In this document: positions 9,601 to 18,500 of the stretch, piece by piece
Position numbering within the stretch: the first letter of the stretch is position 1
Layout of the letters: each line of letters starts with the position of its first letter
NCBI GenBank assembly: GCA_030248135.1
Contig: JASANC010003703.1
Location: 1-64,000 of the forward strand
Reading direction: 5' to 3'
DNA length: 64,000 nucleotides
Source of the DNA: Theristus sp. LFF4_11
Lineage: Eukaryota > Nematoda > Chromadorea > Monhysterida > Xyalidae
Made by a program: the position numbers and the translations under genes
The notes under the pieces: generated by a model
Told to the model about the DNA's origin: nothing
The model's input: only the letters and a program-made list of their open reading frames with translations
Databases searched by the model: none

Positions 9601-12600
9601 ATGCTGCGTCTGATAGGCTATAGTTTAGGTGCCAAATAACAAAAAGAGAATATTAACCCGTGCCTGGGTTGACAAGGGTCCCCGTGAAGGGCTTCTTCCT
9701 AAAAAACGTTGTTCTGATTACAAATGGAACGGAAACCATTGTAGTCAACTATGCTGCGTCTGATAGGCTATAGTTTAGGTGCAAAATAACGAAAAACTAG
9801 TGAAAACTGATATTAACCCGTGCCTGGGTTGAAAAGGGTCTACGGAAGGGTTTGCTCCTAAAAATCCTTGCTCTGAGTACAAATGCAACAGAAACCATTG
9901 CAGCCGACTATGCTGCGTCTGATAGGCTAAAACCCTATAAACTCTTTGAGATATAAAAGAAAAAGACAAGTTCGGAAAAATGCCCGAAGGGCATGAAAAA
10001 GACCAAATATTATTTCAGAATGACACAGATAGAAAAGTGTGACACAAGGATTTTCACAAGATCAAACATTTTATGAAACGTGTGTGAACTGGAAAGTTAC
10101 AAACTGAAATAATATTTACGTCAATATATTTTTGTCATTTCAAGGCACTGGCTCCGGTTGTGACCGCACTCATCGTAAAAGGGTTCAGCCCGCAAACGCC
10201 ATATTAAGCAAATCATTTAATACAGTATTCACAAATAAAAAGAGCATGTTCACAGCAGCAAATGATTTTTTTGCAGCATCAAATGAAGTGAGATAAAATT
10301 TGTACAGAGATTGTGCCTTCCTTGAGAATGACAAAAAAGATATTGGCGTAAATATTATTTCAGTTTGTAACTTTCCAGTTCACACACGTTTCATAAAATG
10401 TTTGATCTTGTGAAAATCCTTGTGTCACACTTTTCTATCTGTGTCATTCTGAAATAATATTTGGTCTTTTTCATGCCCTTCGGGCATTTTTCCGAACTTG
10501 TGTACAGTATAACCTAGAAAATTGCGCAGTTTCTTTTGACATTGTATTTTGTTCACGGAGCGAGCACAGCTCTGATGTTGCAAGATGAAATAATTGAAGC
10601 TCGACTAACCGTCGTATTTCGCCCGACTTGCACAGATTGTTTTGACATGACGACACCACGACCGAGCTGTCCATAAACTTCTCCCAAAGTTGGTTGTTTT
10701 GCTCGAATTGTTGAACTTTGTTGTCTGGAAGAATTGGTTTTGCACTGGCTAATGATATCCAGAGAGAGACTTGTTTTAACACATAGCTACGCGTCACTAA
10801 ATACTACTTCATGAATGCCGCGTAAAGGTAATCAAACAAACACGATTAGCAGTGTGCCGTGCCGGACGAGACTCACCGGCAACGTGAACTATTGCCAGCG
10901 GTTTCCAATCGCACGAGTTCGTTTTTGTGTCGTTTACAAAATACATCAAATTGAACTTTGGCTCGGCATCCTGCCCGTTGACAAACGTGTGGTTGTTGCC
11001 GTTTGGATCTGATTAAACAGAATCGATTTGCACACGAGTCACGTTTTTTGTATAAGACTGTTGCTGGCAAAATTTGCAGCATTGAAGAAATAATGAACTT
11101 TAACCGCAGTTTTTCTATGTAGAGGTACGTAGAACATTGTTTTGCGATTTTGCCCGGTAACCGAAAACCACAACGGCCATTGCAAAACTGATGCCCGCGC
11201 CAACGTTTATCAAGGAAAAGGCAGCACGAAACATCGGCAAGCACTCGTTTTAACAAATGTGCTTTGATTTGAGACTGTGACCACAAGTCAACCGGAGCAA
11301 AAATAATGATAAATTTTGCAGGTTGTGGCAAGAAGTTCGCTTTGTCAATGTAAGGCTGTTTTAAAAAAAAAATCCCACAAACCTTTATACTGAATTTTAC
11401 GTAGCGTCTTCGTCAGTTCTTCTGAGTTCGGATCACGCAGATCGTCGTGCATGTCACTGCAGATGCCACTGACACTGTTGCAGATGTTCTGATGCATGTG
11501 CTTCAGTGCCTCCGCATACGCAGACACCGCTTCGAACACCTGGCCGTGGTAGAACAAAACCTGTTTTCGGTTTGAAACTAACACACTTGTCTGTGCGTTC
11601 GGGAGACTCTTGTGTGTGTGTTCGGAGGATCGAGCCCCGCCGAGGGATGTGTGACACTTAATGACAAAAAGTGAAGAAAAAACTCAATTGGCACCGTACT
11701 CGACGGCGTTCTCGGTTAGCCCTGGCCGAAAACATCGCCTAAAAATCGATCGACAGCAACAACACACAATTTAATCCGAAAACACACACACACACACACA
11801 CTCACAAAGTGGGCGAATTGAATTTCGTGTGGAAGAATTTCCTCTTCCAGCAATATGGTGCCATTTTTCGTTGTTTTGTTCCAGAAACTGTCGAACCAAG
11901 GGTTACTTTCCGGCGAGACTGTTGCGGGGTTCAAAGAATAAAAATAGGTCTTAAACGCGTCCCACGGCTCATAGTTTGCACCAAGCATCACGGAGTCAAA
12001 CACCGCCACGCGAACATCCTGTCAAACAAGAAGATCTTTAGTAACTGGCCGAGTAATTTTTTTCAATTCTGCAATTTTGAGATCAAAACTTCACTTTCGG
12101 AATACTGCGTGTGCCCCAGACTTCGGTGCCAATCCACGTGAAGTGTTTGTGGAGGTTGATTGCGATAGCGGCTCGAAATACAGCATAAGCCATCGAGGAG
12201 TGCATGTACATCACCATAACTGAAAAACAAACGACCCAAATAAAAAATACAGAAATACAGAAAGTACGGAAGCACAGGTGTTGTTTTGAAATTAGTTCCA
12301 ATTGTTTTTTTCAACTATAAGCTCGCCTTTTGCTGTCGGTCGCATTTTATGCAAGCGTTCTAATTTCTTTTCAAGCGCTGATTGGTCCGTTTGAGCAGTT
12401 GCCTCCAGCCGCCACGAATCACCAATGCAAATGTCAGTGCCGTTGATGGCCAGTTTCAGTTGCTGGTACGCTGTCGTTCCGTAGAGACTTGCCTCATATG
12501 CCGCTATGATGTACGTCCATTTGAATCGACTGAACGATTTTAAAAAATAACGTTGGACAAGATGCAAAGGAATTATTAGTTTAGTGAAATAGAGTAGAAT

Positions 12601-15567
12601 TAAGTATTGAAATAAACAGATCAATAATACTCACAGCATGACATCAACCAATGCGGACGGATGGTGACTGTCAGAAGGCACTGTTCGAAAAAAATACGGA
12701 TAAACCTGAAGATTGCTCAACGATGGACTCGTGGCCGCGTAGCTAATCTGCAGTATGAAAGAAGCTTGTTTCTTTCAATAAAAAACCACTTACAGCATGG
12801 CCGAATAAATAAGGCAGTCCTTGTATTCTCCATCAAGGTGTTATCAGTCGCAGACTAGGAGTTGTCTAGAATATCACGATGAATCAATTAGTTTGCAAAA
12901 AACACGTCAAATTTGACACATACCGTATTACCCCCAATAAACCCCCATGGGGGATTAATACGTCAGCGACTTTTAGGGGTGGGGGTTTATTGGTGGGGGG
13001 GGATTATTGGTGGGGGGGTTTATTATACAAAAATTTCTAGGGGTGGGGTTTTGTTGAAAAATGGCAAAAATACCTTGCATGGCAGGCAAGAAAGTTGCAG
13101 AAACTTCTACTTTTCACAGAGATTTCCTTTTGTAACAGCCTTTTGTAATGAAATTACCATTAACTCATCCAGTTGGGGCCTTTGGTAGCACAATTTCACC
13201 AATGTCACTGCATTCAGCCACTGAATTCGCTGGGTATGTGTTTCAAACAGGTTTCCAATTAACCCCCATGGGGATTATTTGTGGGGGGGGGGATTATTTG
13301 GAAACTGGTCGGGGGGGTGGGGGTTTATTGGTGGGGGGGGGGGATTAATGGTGGGGGGGGATTTAATGGGGGTAATACGGTAACTGTATTTCTGAACGTC
13401 TTTTTTCTTTTATTCAAGTTTCGCGCGCTCCTTGCACCTGAAAAAAGCTGCCATGTTTACTCGGCCATCGTACATTATTGTGTGCATAGAACCGCATCTG
13501 TGCAATGGATGGTGTGCAGGCTATCGAGCGAAAATTGATAATGATGCTCGATTTTCTCAAGTGAATGTGCCTTTTCGAGTACTTTCAGAAATTTGCTGGC
13601 AGTACACGTGAATTTTTTATGAAACAAGAAATTAGCAGTAAGACAAATGTGCTGGGCAAGCCGTCTTAACCCGGCCATACCGTACTGCACACACGGTTAA
13701 CTGACCACACCATCGCATTTTAAAAACGATAACTAATGCGTTAAACAAATATCCTTTTCACAGCTCTTTTTTTTAAAGTTCGGTTTATTTAAAGTACATG
13801 ACTACCAAGTGCAAGCAGTAATGTGTTGGAACGTCCAACAACGAGTACAACTCCTAACCATTGGCACTCTGACCAGCGAGAACAAATTAGCAACGGCGGT
13901 GACGACCCTGCTCTCGGTTGGCCCGATCACACCAAGCACATCGAATTCATCGTCGCGCTCGATGTCGGACGAGTCCGTGTTGGTCATCGAGGGCATCAGG
14001 TGGTTTTTCAGGAGGTGATTGATTGCCTGTTGCAAGAGACCATCAAGAGCAGCAATATTGAAAACCACACTGCTAAAAACATCCGGAAAAGTATGTTATT
14101 CATTTTTAGAAAAAAAACGGTCTGAGACTGAAGTATGGAAACAACTGAGACAGAATTTGAGAAAAATTGTCGAATTGATTGCCAGGTGTACACTTTGTTA
14201 CAACTCTAGTACAAATGCAAAACAAATTGGCGAAGTAAAAACAGTACTGTTAAATTATCTTGTGGCCGTTTTTGGTAATATTGCAAAGTTCAACAACAAG
14301 ATTTAACGGCATCGTCCAAAAGGTAATGCACATCTTCGTGCACTTATTGATGCAGATGCATAAACATGTGCACTTATCGATTTAGATTCATTTCAGCTTT
14401 CAAAACTAGGAAACAGCTGTGCGGTGCGCCTGAACTTACAATTTTTATCCATTCGTTCTTTTTGCTCAACAAAATTGAAGTGTGTTTGTGCGAAGTGCAG
14501 GGCGCACGAACGCGTGCATCTGACATTTGCATGTGTGCATTTTTCCTTTCATCTGTATTTCAAAGCACCCGCAAAAGTGCACAAACCATTTCAAGCGCTT
14601 TCCGCCGACTCCGGCACGTGTCGAGAGTGACAGAGCCGAGTACGAAGCCGCAACACGCGTGGAGCTCTTGGTTGACGTGCGCCAGGCTGAAGTGCAACGC
14701 CTCGATGCCGATGATGCCGTCCGTCAGCACGTTCGTTCCGCATCGGTCGTGCTTCTCACCGCGTTCTTGCAACGGCGTCAGCGCGCCAAGCAGCAACTCT
14801 GGCACGCCTGAAAAAACGAACGAACCGTGTGATGTTCGGCGATGTTTCTGGCCAGGGCTAAGTCAGGAAAGCGGACAAACGCCGTCGTGCCGAAAAACAT
14901 CCCTCGGCGGGGTTCGATCCCCCCAAACCACCGACAGTCTAATGCGCCACCATCCCGCGAATTCATGAAGCAGTGATTTCATTCAGGGGCATTCTCGAAA
15001 CAGTGATTTAATTCAGGGGCATTCATGCATTCATGAAGTTGCGATTTTACTCAGAGGCATTCATAGGGCATCCATATTTAAATACTGCTTCATGAATGCC
15101 ACTTAATCTTTTGGTTGACTGATTGAATAAATTTTTTAATTGCTTCTTTGAGGCGAAACGCATGAATGACACAAACCCTGTGCTGCTTGTGCCGAACGAT
15201 ATCGGCCCTTCTGCAGAATGCCGCTGTCTGCCGCAGCAAGCAGCCCCCGGTTTGTCACCGAAAGCGAAATGCAAACGCTGAGAATGACGCAGTCATGGGC
15301 ATTTTTATACATGATCTTATGTCGAGGTGCTGTCGTTCTGAAATGGAAATACATTTTTGCAGATATTAAATTTTGAATTGAAACACAAAACAGTAATTGA
15401 AATTGCGGGAACATAAATTTCCGATGGAACTTTATATGGGAAATGTGATGACGGACACAAGTCGGCAACACCAATAAATTGACACCATCAAAATGGCTTG
15501 TATTGTGGGAAACAGTGCGTGCGCAAATCAGAAAAGCGCCGAACAAGAAGAAAAGAACAAACCCCAT
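6645..15567 (-). CDS. metabotropic glutamate receptor-like class C GPCR (possible mXR-type)
   Basis: A complete receptor of about 989 residues. Exons in transcript order: 15486-15567, 14587-14807, 13859-14026, 12635-12747, 12327-12529, 12095-12219, 11806-12018, 11383-11560, 10877-11008, 10610-10748, 8464-8626, 8176-8314, 7828-8108, 7571-7756, 6645-7271. All phases match. There is a signal peptide (MGFVLFFLFGAFLICA), a Venus-flytrap domain at about 28-480 (PELLLGALTPLQERG, VIGPTES, YAATSPSLS, WIGTEVWG), a cysteine-rich domain at about 505-575 with the nine cysteines usual in mGluRs (KCCWDCVRCPF), and a 7TM domain at about 590-850 (SRELMAVLLAGICLCY; AFKARKMPGQFNETRYI). It should act at the cell surface as a dimer coupled to G proteins. 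Residues matching mGluR1 S165, T188, D208 and Y236 are kept; the D318 position is Glu, and the R78 and K409 positions appear to be Gly and Tyr. The intron after 12327 would use a GC donor. The C-tail has an Asn run and may end in MITE sequence; two GTGAGT sites near 6700-6710 allow an alternative exit. Confidence 0.9.
7309..7440. repeat. GGCCGCGAT-type short repeats in the last intron of the mGluR-like gene
   Basis: Degenerate units containing ATCGCGGCC or its complement GGCCGCGAT recur about eight times. They resemble the degraded units at the right end of the 145-345 minisatellite. Confidence 0.6.
8871..8903. repeat. (GTT)n microsatellite
   Basis: Nearly pure GTT triplets interrupted by two GTC units, in the intron between 8627 and 10609 of the mGluR-like gene. 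Confidence 0.9.
8930..9935. repeat. satellite with ~149-bp unit, about 7 copies, intronic
   Basis: The landmark GCTGCGTCTGATAGGCTA recurs at 8987, 9130, 9305, 9454, 9603, 9753 and 9912, with spacings of 143, 175, 149, 149, 150 and 159 bp. Other shared motifs are CCACGGTATCCATGTAATCGA, TAACCCGTGCCTGGGTTGAA and CCTAAAAAACGTTGTTCTGA. The central copies are nearly identical and the outer ones degenerate, the usual pattern for unequal crossing-over. It lies in the intron between exons 10 and 11 of the mGluR-like gene. Confidence 0.95.
9966..10501. mobile_element. foldback element with 155-bp inverted arms
   Basis: The left arm 9966-10120 (ACAAGTTCGGAAAAATGCCC...) and right arm 10347-10501 (...GGGCATTTTTCCGAACTTGT) are almost perfect reverse complements around a 226-bp loop. 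The loop has no recognisable gene. It abuts the 149-bp satellite on the left and ends 108 bp from exon 10. No clear target-site duplication is visible. Confidence 0.93.
11585..11745 (+). mobile_element. tRNA-derived SINE, family 1
   Basis: Plus-strand copy: GGAGGATCGAGCCCCGCCGAGGGATG, a body with GACACTTAATGACA, and the tail GGTTAGCCCTGGCCGAAAACATCGCC. The tRNA-like head is partly eroded. It lies in intron 7 of the mGluR-like gene, antisense to it. Confidence 0.7.
12792..13473. mobile_element. MITE family A, full copy split by a nested insertion
   Basis: The left end ACAGCATGGCCGAATAAAT leads to CGCAGACTAGGAGTTG and ACACGTCAAATTTGACACA. The sequence then breaks at 12922 and resumes at 13381 with CTGTATTTCTGAACGTC, GCGCGCTCCTTGC and a final CTCGGCCATCGTA. 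Removing 12923-13380 restores an ordinary family-A element of about 224 bp. Confidence 0.9.
12923..13380. mobile_element. TA-targeting MITE family B, G-rich, nested in family A
   Basis: The terminal inverted repeats are CCGTATTAC and GTAATACGG, flanked by a TA duplication (12921-12922 and 13381-13382). The interior is made of GGGGG(T)TTATTGGTGGGG repeats near both ends and a unique core. A second copy is at 47810-48281. The TA duplication suggests Tc1/mariner- or PIF-type mobilisation; no transposase is present. Confidence 0.9.
14838..14960 (-). mobile_element. tRNA-derived SINE, family 1
   Basis: Minus-strand reading: CGGGATGGTGGCGCATTAGAC (tRNA-like head), GGATCGAACCCC (box B), CGCCGAGGGATG, body, then TTAGCCCTGGCCAGAAACATCGCC. 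It lies in intron 1 of the mGluR-like gene, in the same orientation as the gene. Confidence 0.75.
14961..15110. repeat. fragments of a GGCATTCATGAAGCAG element
   Basis: Several copies of TTCATGAAGCAGTGATTT and GGGGCATTCATG face one way, and one TACTGCTTCATGAATGCC faces the other. The same terminal sequence bounds the foldback at 53269-53357, and a half copy is at about 10780-10815. Confidence 0.65.
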
Positions 15568-18500
15568 TGGGTATTTTCGTCGGTTACAACGGGACTGATA
15601 GATGGACAGACTCGCTGAAAGCAACAGCAAAATTAGTTTTTTTTTGTTCACACGAACGCAAACATTGTATGTTGCTTTTGAGCGACACACGCGCGATGTT
15701 GCCAACAAAAAGCGGCATCCACCCAGCACACGATCTCATCTGTATGCTCTTCCGGCAGTCAGGCTTTTTCATCAGCTTGGTTTGCATTATACCAGATGCT
15801 GATCAATGTGTGATGTTGCGACATGTTTTCCGCTGTGAACGACTGGTGAAACATAATAATAGATTGAAGAGCCCACTTTTGTACATACGTGGAAAAGCCA
15901 CATTTTAGGCAAATGACCAGAAAGCGCTATGGTGGCGTTTGAAAATACTCACTATTTCACAAGTGAAATATAATAATAAACTGGATACACATGCATACAT
16001 GTACAAGTGGTGCTTGCGGGTAAACGGCGACATGAACAGGCGCACCCGAAAAACATCCTCTAAATCATGCGCCATAAGTTATTGCGATAATTTATGCGCG
16101 CGCGCACGCTTCCGCAAAACGCGCCGCTTTCTCACCATGATTTCTTTCAAGAACCGCCACACGCGCACCACATGTATGTATGGTATAAAAAATATTTAGA
16201 TATATAGCAGAAGTTTTTAGTGCCTATGGGGTGGCCCGCACGTGCAGCGCCAGTGGGGGCAATCAAAACTACCATATACAATAGAACTGAAGTCACCCAT
16301 AGAAACCAACTGGATTTCAACCAGAAATGCACGATCGTGTATGCAAACACGCTTGCACATGTACATGCGATTTTGTGTTATATGTACGTTCATGTGTATG
16401 CCTCATAGTGTTGCCGCTGAAACTGAACATATACAGTGGTGCGCTTTCAGTGGTGTATTCCAATGAATGTACAATGTGCCAGGCACATTTTAGACGCCTT
16501 TAGGCGCCACCATCAAGCTTAGAGGCGCAACTGAAAGCGTCAAAAACTCCAGTGTTACATGAGTGCACGTGCATGTTTGTGTTTGTGTGTATGCCAACGG
16601 CAACTCATCGTAATGTGGGATATATCGCTATGCGCATGAGGCGATCCCGCATGTGAGCGGCATGGGACGTCATTTGGAAACAGTGTACGACTCGCTGTTT
16701 TAGGTCTCCATTTCATTATGACTGCATTCGAATTGACCGATTGTTTGCGGCAAACTTAATTCAGCTACACCAATTAGTGTGCAAAGTTACGCAGGCTGCA
16801 CCAAGAATGTGAATCAAAAAATACAAATTGCTCGTATTCGTCAGCAGTACGACAGAATGAGCTGAAATTTAGAACACTTATGAAACTTATGCTTTTTTCT
16901 AATGTTTAATTTCAGCTGAAAACATTGGTGTATACATGTATGTACACATAATCAAAATTCAAAACCTATATTATTGTGCAAAAAAGTTTTTATTGTTGGT
17001 ATTAATACACACTGATGAAACGCAACTAAACTGCCATTGTGGGGTCGACCGCACAACAAGACAATAGCGCCACTGAAAACCGTTTCCAAATTTTTTTAAA
17101 CATTTTTATTAAGCGCTCAATGTTTTTTAGCTACCCGTAGCAACCAAACAAAAATGGTAGCCAAATTTGAAAAATTTTATTAACTCTCCATCTTGCTTCG
17201 CTGCCACCGGTAGCCAAAGAAGATGGAGCGTTTAGTACAATGTTTGAAAATGGTTTTCATTGTCTGCAAAGCTGGTTTATTCTGTTTATCGAATGGTTCA
17301 TTCACAACAAAATCTTTCAACCACAATAATGAGACGAAGACCAATAAACAACGTTCACGTTGTGGTTTTTGCTACGGTGGACCAATCGCATGACCACAAT
17401 TACTGGAGAAAACGATGACCACGTTGAGCAAACTAAATTGTGACCAGCTTTCAAACGATGGCAAGGTACTGAAGAGAGCTTTTACATGACAATTTAAAAT
17501 GATGTTAGGATGTCTTTAAATGTTTTTAAATTTTAAATTTTAAAAACAAACAATCTTTTTAGCTCATCATGTACCAAGCCGGAATATGTGCGCATTTATA
17601 TGTTCGGCAGCACGTATCCATGTCCCGGAACGATCCGAATGAAATAACAAAAAATTCTGTTTTTGGCTCTTGGTTTTCTCAAATTGAATTTATCCAGAGA
17701 AAAAAGAATAAAATAGAATTTGGTGGAAAAGAATACGCTAATCACATGAAGACAATCTGCAAAACAAGTTAGACGGATTGAACATTGTAGCGCAACACAA
17801 TGCGAGTGTGTGCACGCGTGTATGTCCGTGCAGTCACAAGAATCAATACCGGGACTCCATGGAGTCTGTTTCCAGTTTTTGGCCCCAGCTGCGTCCTAGC
17901 TGCCACCTTCCGACCCAAAAACGCACCACCCTCCATATCGAGCGGCTCTACTTTCATTCTTTTTGTTGCTTTATCTGTGCCGTTTTTCTGTCCTAAATAC
18001 ACTGAGAAGAATTCACTACTACACTTATTACTACTACTAATCTTGCTAACTTACTAATTTTTTACTGCAACGAATTTTCAATTATCAAATGTACGTTTTT
18101 TGAATGGTAGTTTTTCAGGTGGCCTTAAAAAGTTTCAAAGTTAGTATTAGAATTTTAAAACAAATGAACGTCATTGGGCAAAGAATTTTCAAAACTTCTT
18201 GAACAAAAAGTTTAGGCAGCGATGATGTCATATCGGCGTTGTTCTCTTGATTTTAATTTGCTCACGGTTCCTTCTTTAAGCTCCAATTGACTATATTGCG
18301 TTTTTTTTTGTTTTTTACACCTTTACTTTTTTGTCAACATCGACTTGACACTTGACAACTCTTCTCATGTTGTTTCTTGCTTTTATGAGTTGCAGGTTTT
18401 TGCTGTTCTTTGCTGTGATCTTGATACGAACCTTTTCAACTTACTGCGGCTAATGGTCACGTCAACTCCAAAGATCGTCAACTGACCGTGGAAATGTCAA

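Noticed and set aside
15136..15729. A 197-codon minus-strand frame as one protein
   Set aside because: Only 15486-15567 of it fits, as the signal-peptide exon of the mGluR-like gene; the rest is intron or 5' sequence.
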